Source of the DNA: Flavobacteria bacterium BBFL7
GTDB lineage: Bacteria > Bacteroidota > Bacteroidia > Flavobacteriales > Flavobacteriaceae
Direction: 5' to 3'
DNA length: 64,000 nt
NCBI GenBank assembly: GCA_000153385.1
Contig: CH672374.1
Location: 2,172,544-2,236,543 of the forward strand
Position 1 is the first letter of the stretch; every line of letters starts with the position of its first letter. Below, piece after piece: positions 55,995 to 64,000 of this stretch. The notes under the pieces were generated by a model, which was not told the origin of the DNA, ran no database searches, and saw nothing but the letters and a program-made list of their open reading frames with translations. Made by a program: the position numbers and the translations under genes.

Positions 55995-56025
55995 AACCGC
56001 TTAGCTGTTGTTGAGCGGTTTTTTT
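55995..56025 (+). terminator. Rho-independent terminator at the end of the maltodextrin operon
   Basis: AACCGCT / AGCGGTT stem with a 12-nt loop and seven T, 21 bp after the last amylase stop. Confidence 0.9.
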
Positions 56026-56067
56026 ATGCCTTAATGAATAAATTTATTTTAGTAACAAAATATAATT

Positions 56068-56403
56068 ATGGATAAGACCTATTACGATCCTAAGGATCTT
56101 AGAAAATTCGGTAAAATCACAGAATGGAGTGAGGAATTAGGAACAAAGTTTTTTGATTACTATGGACAAGTATTTGAAGAAGGTGAATTAACCGCTCGCG
56201 AGAAATCACTAATAGCACTTGCTGTATCACATGCTGTGCATTGCCCTTATTGCATAGATGCTTATACTGGAGATGCTCTTAAAAGAGGAATCACAAAAGG
56301 TGAAATGATGGAAGCAGTTCATGTTGCTGGGGCAATTCAAGCTGGAGCAACACTAGTACATGGAGTTCAAATGATGAATAAAGTCAATAAATTAGAAATG
56401 TAA
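56068..56403 (+). CDS. Arsenosugar biosynthesis-associated peroxidase-like protein (CMD/AhpD family)
   Basis: A 111-residue all-helical carboxymuconolactone decarboxylase/AhpD-like protein. The active-site pair is Cys59/Cys62 in SHAVHCPYCIDAYTGDALKRG. This subfamily (starting YYDPKDLRKFGKITEW) is found next to arsS genes and carries the arsenosugar-associated name for that reason. It is likely a thiol redox protein; the exact role is unknown. 244 bp upstream of arsS on the same strand. Confidence 0.9.
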   Translation: MDKTYYDPKDLRKFGKITEWSEELGTKFFDYYGQVFEEGELTAREKSLIALAVSHAVHCPYCIDAYTGDALKRGITKGEMMEAVHVAGAIQAGATLVHGVQMMNKVNKLEM

Positions 56404-56602
56404 ACATTCTAATAGGCGTCTCGATTGACTTGAAAATATTTTTGAATGCCATATTGAGAATACTGCTATATTCTTGCATTGTTAATAAGATCAAGGACAG
56501 ATTGTAAATATTTCCCACAAGCTCGTACATTCTACCTTTAGGCTAAGGCATATAGTGCAATAGTGACAGTTTTGTGAGATATTCTGACTACATATGCAAA
56601 AC

Positions 56603-56621
56603 CGTAGTATGTTTTACTACG
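56603..56621. promoter_or_regulatory. Inverted repeat upstream of arsS
   Basis: CGTAGTA (56603-56609) and TACTACG (56615-56621), 5-nt spacer, ending 26 bp before the arsS ATG. It could be an operator or a short hairpin; no regulator gene is adjacent. Confidence 0.35.
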
Positions 56622-56647
56622 TAATTAAATAAAATTGACCATAATTT

Positions 56648-57715
56648 ATGGCTGTAAATACAAAGACCTCTTTAAAAAAGAGAGATTCGGACTTAGCAAA
56701 TATTAATAAGCAAATGGAAATCCTTAATGGAGAGCCTTTTTCTAATGGGGAACTTCCTTCTTTTGCAAAAAAAATTAAGGATACAACAGATCAATTTCCA
56801 TTGCGACCTAAAAAACTTGAAATCATTCAAGTTAATGTAGGGTATATGTGTAATCAGGTCTGTGCGCACTGTCATGTAGATGCAGGACCAGATCGTAAAG
56901 AAATAATGACTCGCGAGACGATGGATAAAATCGTTGAGGTTATTAAAACCACTGGAGCTCATACCCTAGACTTAACAGGTGGAGCACCAGAAATGAATCC
57001 GGATTTTAGATATTTTGTTGAACAGGCAGGAGCAGCAGGAATTAAAGATTTTATCGTTCGTTCTAATTTGACGATAATAAGAGCAAATCCTAAATATCAT
57101 GATTTACCTGACTTCTTTAAAAAACACAACGTTCATGTTGTAAGTTCCATGCCTCACTGGACTAGAGGAAAAACAGATAAGCAACGTGGTGATGGTGTTT
57201 TTGATAAATCTATAAAAGCCTTACAGGAACTGAATGAACGTGGATATGGAATGCCAGGCAGTGACTTAAAGCTAGATTTAGTTTATAATCCTAGTGGTGC
57301 CTATTTGCCAGGTGATCAAGCGAGTATGGAAAAAGAGATGAAGGCAGCTTTATTAGAAGATTTTAATATTCAATTCCACAATCTATTTGCGATAACTAAT
57401 TTGCCTATAGCTCGATTTTTGGACTACCTCGTGGCTAGTGAGAACTATGAAGACTACATGTATGCACTTGTAGATGCATATAATCCTGCTGCTGTAGAAA
57501 ATGTGATGTGTACTAACACCATATCCATTTCATGGGATGGATGGTTGTATGATTGTGATTTTAATCAAATGCTAGATTTAAAAATTGATAATAAAATCCA
57601 GCATATTGATGATTATAACGAGGATTTAATTAATAACCGTAAAATTCAAATATCTCAACATTGCTATGGTTGTACCGCTGGTGCAGGTAGTAGTTGTCAA
57701 GGTGTAGTTGCTTAA
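56648..57715 (+). CDS. arsS: Arsenosugar biosynthesis radical SAM protein ArsS
   Basis: A 355-residue radical SAM enzyme. The 4Fe-4S cluster cysteines are Cys68, Cys72 and Cys75 (NVGYMCNQVCAHCHVDAGPDRKE), then LTGGAPEMNP (SAM region), and a C-terminal Cys-rich DUF3641-type domain (ENVMCTNTISISWDGWLYDCDFNQM, CYGCTAGAGSSCQ). ArsS joins a 5'-deoxyadenosyl group to dimethylarsenite in known systems, a step toward arsenosugars. No arsM methyltransferase is in the window. The next gene starts 1 bp after the stop. Confidence 0.93.
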   Translation: MAVNTKTSLKKRDSDLANINKQMEILNGEPFSNGELPSFAKKIKDTTDQFPLRPKKLEIIQVNVGYMCNQVCAHCHVDAGPDRKEIMTRETMDKIVEVIKTTGAHTLDLTGGAPEMNPDFRYFVEQAGAAGIKDFIVRSNLTIIRANPKYHDLPDFFKKHNVHVVSSMPHWTRGKTDKQRGDGVFDKSIKALQELNERGYGMPGSDLKLDLVYNPSGAYLPGDQASMEKEMKAALLEDFNIQFHNLFAITNLPIARFLDYLVASENYEDYMYALVDAYNPAAVENVMCTNTISISWDGWLYDCDFNQMLDLKIDNKIQHIDDYNEDLINNRKIQISQHCYGCTAGAGSSCQGVVA

Positions 57716-57716
57716 T

Positions 57717-58403
57717 ATGGATTTTAAACATTCACAAACTGCAATTCTACTTTTTGCTCAATCGGCAAGAGTAGATAGTGTCAGTAAATCACTGGTGAAT
57801 ACTTCAGTGATGGATGTTTTAAATAATCATGTACTTAAAACAGTTCATAATTCTGGACTAGATTACTATCATTTTACAGAAAAAGAACAACGAGGTGATA
57901 CCTTTGGTTCAAGATTTAAAAACTCGATTAAAGATGTTTTTGAACTAGGCTACGAGTCTGTAATTTGTATCGGAAACGATACACCATTGTTGTCTACAGA
58001 TTTGATTCATAAAGCAGCATTTTCTTTAGATAATGGGAATTCTGTTATAGGTAAATCACTAGATGGTGGTTTATATCTTATAGGGATGAATCGTGGACAG
58101 TTTAAAGCTGTAGCTTTTGAAAAATTACCATGGCAATCTGATCAGCTTGGTATATACTTTAGGCAGTACTTAGAAGAGTTTAAAGGAAAAATCACAATTC
58201 TTAAAACCTTACAAGATATTGATTCAACAGCAGATCTGTTCCAGTTTTTATCTGGTCAGGATGCTCGTCATTTAATTATTGCATTATTATTAAATACGCT
58301 TTCGCGTAAGCGTAATCATTATAAACAATCTACTTTTTACAATAGACAGGTATTTCTATTTCAACCTGCAAATAAAGGCTCGCCAGATTCTATAGCGGCT
58401 TAA
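57717..58403 (+). CDS. DUF2064/TIGR04282-type glycosyltransferase-like protein
   Basis: A 228-residue protein from ATG 57717 (MDFKHSQTAILLFAQSARVDSVSK); a TTG at 57708 is not needed. It has the GT-A-like DUF2064 core: nucleotide-side QSARVDSVSK, GDTFGSRFKNSI, and IGNDTPLLSTDLI (acidic metal/sugar-phosphate region), GKSLDGGLYLIGM. These transferases accompany rSAM and arsenic or selenium genes. Its last about 30 residues (TLSRKRNHYKQST onward) look unlike the family and begin at a one-mismatch palindrome copy, so the C-terminus may have been extended by it. One base after arsS. Confidence 0.85.
   Translation: MDFKHSQTAILLFAQSARVDSVSKSLVNTSVMDVLNNHVLKTVHNSGLDYYHFTEKEQRGDTFGSRFKNSIKDVFELGYESVICIGNDTPLLSTDLIHKAAFSLDNGNSVIGKSLDGGLYLIGMNRGQFKAVAFEKLPWQSDQLGIYFRQYLEEFKGKITILKTLQDIDSTADLFQFLSGQDARHLIIALLLNTLSRKRNHYKQSTFYNRQVFLFQPANKGSPDSIAA
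58295..58314. repeat. One-mismatch variant of the palindrome (coding)
   Basis: TACGCTTTCGCGTAAGCGTA differs from the 20-bp form of the repeat by one base (58307, T for A). It lies near the end of the DUF2064 gene, read as TLSRKR. Confidence 0.85.
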
Positions 58404-58449
58404 GATTTTTATTGCCCTCATTGGGTGTTTTTCAACTTTATTTTATTTC

Positions 58450-61400
58450 ATGAAAAGAATTACTCTATTCATGCTATTCCTATGTGGTTTAATAGGAACA
58501 GCACAAATTACAATTACAGGAATTATAAAAGATAATACTGGTGAACCTGTTGCATTTGCAAATGTTGCAGAGCGAGGAACTCGTAATGGAACCACAAGTT
58601 CCTCAAATGGAATGTATAATTTAACTGTTCAAAAAGGTGCTACTGTGGTCTTTTCTTTTATAGGATTTCAGTCTCAAAGCATAGAAGTGACCAGTTCTCA
58701 AACTTTGGATGTCGTTTTAAAAGAAGGTGATGCACTAGATCAGATTATAGTAACCGCTTTAGGAGTAAAACGTAAAGAACGTGAGCTAGGATATGCGGTG
58801 CAAACACTAGGTACAGATCAGATCGAAGAAGTAAAAGCGGTCAATTTACTGGATAATCTAGCAGGTAAGGTAGCTGGTATCTCAGTAACACAAGGTGCGA
58901 CTGGTGTAGGCTCTTCTTCAAAAATCACTATACGTGGCGAGGCTAGTTTTTCAAACAATAATCCATTATTTATTGTAGATGGTACTCCGGTAAATAATAA
59001 TACGATTTTTAATTTTACCAATGAAGCAGCTGCTGGATTTCAAGAAGTAGACTTCGGGAATGGCGCAGGAGAATTAAATCAAGATGATATCGCTAGTGTA
59101 TCTGTTTTAAAAGGACCTGCAGCAGCAGCTCTTTATGGAACTAGAGCGTCTAATGGTGCAATCATCATAGAAACTAAAAATGGAGGAAAAAGTAAAGGAT
59201 TAGGAATATCTTATAACACCAGCTTTTTTCTCGATACAGCTTTTCAATTACCACAATTCCAAAACGAATATGGGCAAGGAAATAGCGGTCAATTTGAATA
59301 TGTAGATGGACTAGGTGGCGGAATAAATGATAACATTACCTATTCATGGGGACCACGATTAGACGCTGGTATTAACATTGCCCAATTCGATAGTCCAGTC
59401 GTTTTGCCAGATGGTACGGTTGTGCGTGGTGGTGATACGTCTCTTTATAACGGTTTATCAATAACACCTACAGCATTCAATAGTAATCCAGATAACTTGA
59501 AGAATTTTTATGAAACTGGGCATACATTTATCAACAACATTGCAGTTTCAAATGGCTTTGAAAAAGGAGATTATCGTTTTAGTTTTACAGATTTACGTAG
59601 CGAAAGTATTATTCCTGGCGTTAATTTAGACAGGCAAAGCGTAGCTGCAAAGCTCAATTTTACACCTAGTAATAAAACAACCATCCGCACTAGTATTAAT
59701 TATGTAAATAGTGCATCTGATAATAGGCCATCAAATGGTTATGGAAGTGAAAACGTAAATTATTCATTAGTCGCATGGGGACCACGATCTTTAAATATTG
59801 ATAATTTAAGAAACTACTGGCAGCCTGGTCTTGAAGGTGTACAGCAGTATTCTTTCAACTATACTTTCTTTGACAATCCCTATTTTATATTGAATGAGAA
59901 CCGCAACAGTTTTGGCCGTGATCGTTTATATGGGAATGTTTCTTTAACTCAACAGTTGACACCAGAGTTGACTGCTACTGTAAGGACTGGAATGGACTAT
60001 AGTAATGAGAAACGCCGTTTCTTAAGGTCTTATTCTACAAACCGTTTTAGAAACGGTGCCTATGCAGAGCATGACGTGACTTACCGAGAAATCAACACCG
60101 ACTTTTTACTGAATTATAAAAACCAGTTTGATGATATCACATTTGACGCAAGTATTGGTGGTAATAGATTGAATCAAATGGCCTCAACTACACAGGTTCA
60201 GACAACTAGTCTAGCACAACCAGGTATTTTTTCTTTAAATAATGCCGCGAGTCCTATTGAAAGTTTCGGTTTCCGTTCAGAGAAAAGAATTAATAGTTTA
60301 TACGCTTTCGCGAAAGCAGGCTACAAAAACTTCCTTTATTTAGACGTGACAGCTCGTAACGATTGGTCCAGCGCTCTAGCTACACCTTTTACAGCAGATA
60401 ATACTTCGTTCTTCTACCCATCGGTATCGACTAGTTTTATATTGAGTAATGTAGTAGACTTACCTAAAGTAATCGACTTTGCAAAAATTAGAGCCAGTTA
60501 TGCGCAGGTAGGAAATGACACAGATCCTTATCAAACCCAAGGAACGTTTATTTCCCAAACTTCAGTAAACTCACAACCTACTTTTACAAATCAAGATTTT
60601 ATCCCTAATCAGAATTTAAGACCAGAAACTACTTCTAGTGTTGAATTAGGGTTTGATATGCGATTCTTAAAGCAACGATTGAACCTTGATTTCACCTATT
60701 ACAATGCTGTAACATCGGACCAGATTCTTTCCCTTCCTATAGGGATTTCATCAGGTTTCAGTCAGCAAGTTGTAAATGCAGGATCTGTTAGAAATACAGG
60801 TGTTGAGATTGTTTTAAATGCGATTCCTGTGCGTACTGATGACTTCCAGTGGAGCTCAACAGTAAACTTTGCGACTAATCGAGCAATCGTAGAGGATTTA
60901 CCACAGGATGAAGGACGTTTAACACTAGCCTATTCAAGAGTATATGATAGTCAAGATCAAACGGTCTGGCATCAAGTGGAAGAAGGTGGACGCATAGGTG
61001 ACCTTTATGGAACTGGTTATTTACGTAATGAAAATGGAGATTTTGTTCTTACGGCAGATGGTCGTTTTATCGCAGATCCTGAGTTGAAAAAACTAGGGAA
61101 CTATAATGCAGATTTTACAATGGGTTTCAATAACAGTTTTACTTATAAAAACTGGGACGCATCTTTCTTACTAGATTGGAGACAAGGTGGGATTTTAGTT
61201 TCTAGAACTCTCGCTCTAGCTGCAGTAGGTGGACAGCTGGAGGAAACAGCTAATAGACCAGATGCTGGAATCGTGGCAAATGGTGTGGTCAACACAGGCA
61301 CTGTAGATAATCCAGTGTATGTTCAAAATACGACTGCGGTAAGTGCTGAGAGTTATTATCGTCAGTTCTATGACCGTAATCACGAGGAGAATAATGTATA

Positions 61401-61659
61401 TGATGCGAGCTATTTAAAGCTGCGTCAGTTCTCTATTGGGTATTCTTTTGATTTAAATAAAGGTGCTTTAGGTCTATTTAATGATGGTGCAGAAATGAGA
61501 GTTTCTCTAATAGGTAGAAACCTGTTTGCCATCTCAGAAATTCCTCATTTTGATCCTGAGCAACTTGCCGTACAAGGTCAGGGATTTGTAAATGGAGTAG
61601 AGGATATGTCATATGCATCTACTAGAAGTATAGGTTTTAAAGCAGGAATCCAATTCTAA
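58450..61659 (+). CDS. SusC/RagA family TonB-dependent transporter
   Basis: A 1069-residue outer membrane transporter. Signal peptide, carboxypeptidase-D regulatory-like domain (about 22-95, ITGIIKDNTGEPVAFANV), plug (ITIRGEASFSNNNPLFIVDGTPV, SVSVLKGPAAAALYGTRASNGAIIIETK) and a long barrel ending in Phe (GFKAGIQF). It diverges from the maltodextrin SusC in length and loops, so its substrate is different and unknown. A palindrome copy is translated as AFAKA in a barrel region (LYAFAKAGYK). 46 bp after the DUF2064 gene, same strand. Confidence 0.95.
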   Translation: MKRITLFMLFLCGLIGTAQITITGIIKDNTGEPVAFANVAERGTRNGTTSSSNGMYNLTVQKGATVVFSFIGFQSQSIEVTSSQTLDVVLKEGDALDQIIVTALGVKRKERELGYAVQTLGTDQIEEVKAVNLLDNLAGKVAGISVTQGATGVGSSSKITIRGEASFSNNNPLFIVDGTPVNNNTIFNFTNEAAAGFQEVDFGNGAGELNQDDIASVSVLKGPAAAALYGTRASNGAIIIETKNGGKSKGLGISYNTSFFLDTAFQLPQFQNEYGQGNSGQFEYVDGLGGGINDNITYSWGPRLDAGINIAQFDSPVVLPDGTVVRGGDTSLYNGLSITPTAFNSNPDNLKNFYETGHTFINNIAVSNGFEKGDYRFSFTDLRSESIIPGVNLDRQSVAAKLNFTPSNKTTIRTSINYVNSASDNRPSNGYGSENVNYSLVAWGPRSLNIDNLRNYWQPGLEGVQQYSFNYTFFDNPYFILNENRNSFGRDRLYGNVSLTQQLTPELTATVRTGMDYSNEKRRFLRSYSTNRFRNGAYAEHDVTYREINTDFLLNYKNQFDDITFDASIGGNRLNQMASTTQVQTTSLAQPGIFSLNNAASPIESFGFRSEKRINSLYAFAKAGYKNFLYLDVTARNDWSSALATPFTADNTSFFYPSVSTSFILSNVVDLPKVIDFAKIRASYAQVGNDTDPYQTQGTFISQTSVNSQPTFTNQDFIPNQNLRPETTSSVELGFDMRFLKQRLNLDFTYYNAVTSDQILSLPIGISSGFSQQVVNAGSVRNTGVEIVLNAIPVRTDDFQWSSTVNFATNRAIVEDLPQDEGRLTLAYSRVYDSQDQTVWHQVEEGGRIGDLYGTGYLRNENGDFVLTADGRFIADPELKKLGNYNADFTMGFNNSFTYKNWDASFLLDWRQGGILVSRTLALAAVGGQLEETANRPDAGIVANGVVNTGTVDNPVYVQNTTAVSAESYYRQFYDRNHEENNVYDASYLKLRQFSIGYSFDLNKGALGLFNDGAEMRVSLIGRNLFAISEIPHFDPEQLAVQGQGFVNGVEDMSYASTRSIGFKAGIQF
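60304..60317. repeat. GCTTTCGCGAAAGC palindrome, copy 13 (coding)
   Basis: Exact 14-bp core in the second SusC gene, AFAKA frame. Confidence 0.95.
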
Positions 61660-61669
61660 AACACATATT

Positions 61670-63121
61670 ATGAAAATTATATATAAATACTATTTTTTGA
61701 TCACTTTCATAAGTATAGGGATTACTTCTTGTACAGCAGATTTTGAAGAGATAAATACTAATTCTAATGCACCAGTAACTGTGCAACCTAGTTTATTGTT
61801 GAGACAGGTCATTTATAACTATGGAGAAGAGATGTCTTATGAAGGCTTTGTTGCCGGTGGATTGTTAGGTCAGCATATGACAGCACTAGATTTTAATCTT
61901 TTTGATAGACATGCTTTAAAAAGTCCGCAATTAGGTGGTGATCCATGGCCTATTTTTTATCGTAATTTAAGAGATAATGAATTGATCCTTAATCAGTCCA
62001 GATCTAGCGAGGCTTTTAAGGTTTATGAAGGGCCATCACTGATTTTTAAAGCCTATATGACCGCTGCACTTACAGATATTTATGGTGATGTTCCTTATAA
62101 TGAAGCGTTCCGTGGTTTAGACGGAATAGTGCAACCTCAATATGATTTACAAGAAGACATCTATCTTCAAGAGAATGGAATTCTAGACAATCTTGACAAA
62201 GGGATTGCAGCCATTGAAAATTATACAGGATCTATTGCTTTAGATGGTGATGTGCTATATAATGGCGATTTACAGGCTTGGATAAGATTTGCAAATAGCC
62301 TTAAGATAAAGGCAATGGTCAGAATCTCTGATAAAGAAAATACAAGTACTCGTTTACAAGAATTATATGATGACGGAAATTACATAGCAGACAACACTCA
62401 AAATGCCATTTTTAACTTTACAGATAGTGAACCTAATAACTTCCGTATGGCACGATTGAGAGCTGGAGATTTCAATAATTTTGTGATGAGCGAGACGATG
62501 GAAGAAATCTTAGAAGGATTAAATGATGCGCGTATCGATGTTCTTTTTAGACCTAGAGGAAATAATGGGAATGGAGATAATTATGAAGGTTTGTTAAATG
62601 GTATTGACGCTTCATCAACCTCTGTAAGCCTTGCAGACTATTCACTTGCAGGAACAATCTTCAGAGAGAACACAGCAATGCTAGATGCAAATTATATGAC
62701 CGCTTGGGAAACCAACTTTTTACTTGCTGAAGCTGCTGAAAAAGGATTGATAACAGCACCGGCACAAACCTTATATGAAACTGCGGTAACTCAAGCCTTT
62801 GAATATTGGAATACAACATTGCCCGTGGATTATTTAACTACTACAGCCGCTTATGCCGCAAATGGAAATGATCCTATTGAGCAAATCATCACTCAAAAAT
62901 GGATTGCAAGTGTCATTAACGGTTATGAAGGATGGATTGAATATAGAAGAACTGGTTTCCCAGCTTTAAAAAACATATCGGCTAGTTTAAATAATAATTT
63001 AATACCGGTAAGAATGCCTTATCCTGCAGAAGAAGCATCGCTTAATGCAGATAATTATAACAGTGCCGCTGCTGCAACCAACGATAACGATATTAATGTA
63101 CCTGTATGGTGGGATGAGTAG
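61670..63121 (+). CDS. SusD/RagB-like lipoprotein (SusD-like_2 type)
   Basis: A 483-residue lipoprotein with lipobox GITSC, typical Bacteroidetes SusD-like_2 start (CTADFEEINTNSNAP), SLIFKAYMTAALTDIYGDVPYNEAFRG (helical-repeat family motif), WIRFANSLKIKAMVRIS and IITQKWIASVINGYEGWIEYRRTGFP near the end. It pairs with the preceding SusC to form a capped importer; 10-bp gap. Confidence 0.94.
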   Translation: MKIIYKYYFLITFISIGITSCTADFEEINTNSNAPVTVQPSLLLRQVIYNYGEEMSYEGFVAGGLLGQHMTALDFNLFDRHALKSPQLGGDPWPIFYRNLRDNELILNQSRSSEAFKVYEGPSLIFKAYMTAALTDIYGDVPYNEAFRGLDGIVQPQYDLQEDIYLQENGILDNLDKGIAAIENYTGSIALDGDVLYNGDLQAWIRFANSLKIKAMVRISDKENTSTRLQELYDDGNYIADNTQNAIFNFTDSEPNNFRMARLRAGDFNNFVMSETMEEILEGLNDARIDVLFRPRGNNGNGDNYEGLLNGIDASSTSVSLADYSLAGTIFRENTAMLDANYMTAWETNFLLAEAAEKGLITAPAQTLYETAVTQAFEYWNTTLPVDYLTTTAAYAANGNDPIEQIITQKWIASVINGYEGWIEYRRTGFPALKNISASLNNNLIPVRMPYPAEEASLNADNYNSAAAATNDNDINVPVWWDE

Positions 63122-63197
63122 ATATTATAAATGAGAGATTTTTAATTAAGGAAAATTTACTCCATCTCTAAATTGAATAACTACTACCCAATAAAGG

Positions 63198-63216
63198 TTC
63201 CACATCAAGTGTGGAA
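63198..63216. repeat. Inverted repeat between susD-like and symporter genes
   Basis: TTCCACA / TGTGGAA with a 5-nt spacer, 22 bp before the symporter ATG. Possible hairpin or interspersed repeat; only one copy is seen here. Confidence 0.4.
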
Positions 63217-63238
63217 TGACAAGAATTAAATGAATTGA

Positions 63239-64000
63239 ATGCTAGAATTTTTAAAAGAAACATCAACCTTACAATGGCTTCTTATCATAGCGAGTAGTGT
63301 GATATTTTTCATATTGGCACCATATGCTAAAGATGTAGAGACGTTTTTTAAAGCGCAGCATCGTGGTAAGAAACCTAGTATGGTAATGCTTACAGGTAGT
63401 TTGATTATTTCGTGGATTTTTGCAAAAAGCATTACCAATGCCGCAAATCTCGGACTGGCGTTTGGGCTAGTAGGTGGCGTTGCTTATGCTGGTTATTACC
63501 TGTCATTTGCGGTAGCAGGAATTGTAATTTATCAATTGAGAGTTCAAGGTGGATTTGAAAGCATCCATCATTTTTTGAGTTCTAAATTTGGTAAAAGTGC
63601 TGTAAATATATTTTCAATATTAATAAGTTTTAGACTATTTAATGAAGTCTGGTCTAACACGATGGTTATAGGAACCTATTTCGGTGATATAGGAACTACC
63701 GCTTATTATGCCGCCATAATTGTCTTTACATTGCTTACGCTAGCTTACACTTTAAAAGGTGGATTAAGTAGTTCTATATTTACTGATGCAATCCAAATGG
63801 TATTGTTCTCTATTTTACTGGTCATTATTTTAGGCGTTATTTTTACAGAACCAGATGTTCAGGTAGGGGAAATGTTTACCGGCGGAACTTGGTCTATGGA
63901 TCTAGGATTGAATTTGTTTTTTGCCGCCATTCTACAAAGCTTCAGTTACCCATTTCACGATCCTGTATTAACAGATCGTGGATTCATTAGCTCGCCTAGA
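63239..64000 (+). CDS. Sodium:solute symporter family protein, 5' part
   Basis: The frame from ATG 63239 (MLEFLKETSTLQWLLIIASS) is open for 254 codons to the end of the window, so the gene is cut. Repeated hydrophobic helices, including IISWIFAKSITNAANLG, LVGGVAYAGYYLSFAVAGIVIYQL and YTLKGGLSSSIFTDAIQMVLFS, match the SSS family (the TDAIQM segment is the characteristic loop-helix). It should cotransport a substrate with Na+ across the inner membrane. It is 117 bp after the SusD gene and probably completes an uptake path with it. Confidence 0.88.
   Translation, partial: MLEFLKETSTLQWLLIIASSVIFFILAPYAKDVETFFKAQHRGKKPSMVMLTGSLIISWIFAKSITNAANLGLAFGLVGGVAYAGYYLSFAVAGIVIYQLRVQGGFESIHHFLSSKFGKSAVNIFSILISFRLFNEVWSNTMVIGTYFGDIGTTAYYAAIIVFTLLTLAYTLKGGLSSSIFTDAIQMVLFSILLVIILGVIFTEPDVQVGEMFTGGTWSMDLGLNLFFAAILQSFSYPFHDPVLTDRGFISSPR

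Noticed and set aside
57708-57716. TTG start for the DUF2064 gene overlapping arsS
   Set aside because: An ATG at 57717 gives the expected N-terminus, so the overlap is not needed.
1-64000. CRISPR arrays, insertion sequences, prophage or integrated elements
   Set aside because: No direct-repeat arrays, transposase or integrase genes were found; the palindrome copies are too short and scattered to be transposons.

Overview
The window looks like the chromosome of a marine flavobacterium (Bacteroidota, Flavobacteriaceae; Nonlabens/Dokdonia-like, genus not certain). The signs are low G+C, two SusC/SusD pairs, two proteins with type IX secretion C-terminal domains, a DnaE with a fused N-terminal proofreading exonuclease, and -7 elements of the Bacteroidetes type (TAnnTTTG). 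I see no rRNA, CRISPR, insertion sequence or prophage. One tRNA, tRNA-Leu(CAA), is present.

Layout. 1-6.8 kb: the C-terminal part of an aminolipid N-acyltransferase cut by the window edge, a secreted protein with a carboxypeptidase-like regulatory domain, an arsenate-reductase-like protein that lacks its catalytic residues, TM2, VOC and hydroxyacid dehydrogenase genes, and mgtE. 6.8-19.1 kb: mostly minus-strand housekeeping genes (rsmA, a DUF4286 protein, a TPR protein, serS, an HTTM protein, ribF, pth, an L25/Ctc gene, prs), interrupted by a large secreted metalloprotease on the plus strand. 19.2-35.6 kb: tRNA-Leu, a HupE/UreJ protein, dCMP deaminase and an S41 protease (both with apparent TTG starts), marC, a DUF3109 protein, class Ia ribonucleotide reductase (nrdB, nrdA), a PA2169-type helical bundle protein, dnaE, trxA, an NADP-dependent oxidoreductase and a DUF58 protein.

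36-56 kb is a complete maltodextrin/starch utilisation locus. A minus-strand susC-susD-susE-amylase operon diverges from a plus-strand operon of lacI regulator, sugar permease, beta-phosphoglucomutase, GH65 maltose phosphorylase and three GH13 enzymes. The divergent region holds a perfect LacI-type operator, a second imperfect one, and a -7 element for susC. The implied route is surface amylolysis, SusCD import, periplasmic trimming, permease uptake, then phosphorolysis of maltose to glucose and beta-glucose-1-phosphate, which is converted to glucose-6-phosphate.

56-64 kb links arsenosugar-type genes (a CPYC peroxidase-like protein, the ArsS radical SAM enzyme, a DUF2064 transferase) to a second SusC/SusD pair and a sodium:solute symporter that runs off the window. 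This is the most interesting gene set here: an organoarsenic (or related) biosynthetic module next to its own outer- and inner-membrane transporters.

Throughout the window a 14-bp palindrome, GCTTTCGCGAAAGC, occurs 13 times exactly: six times between genes and seven times inside coding sequence. In six of the seven coding copies it reads Ala-Phe-Ala-Lys-Ala, and in three it forms the end of a signal peptide. A 399-bp gap at 35.6-36.0 kb holds two similar two-hairpin units with GNRA loops that may be an undescribed structured RNA.
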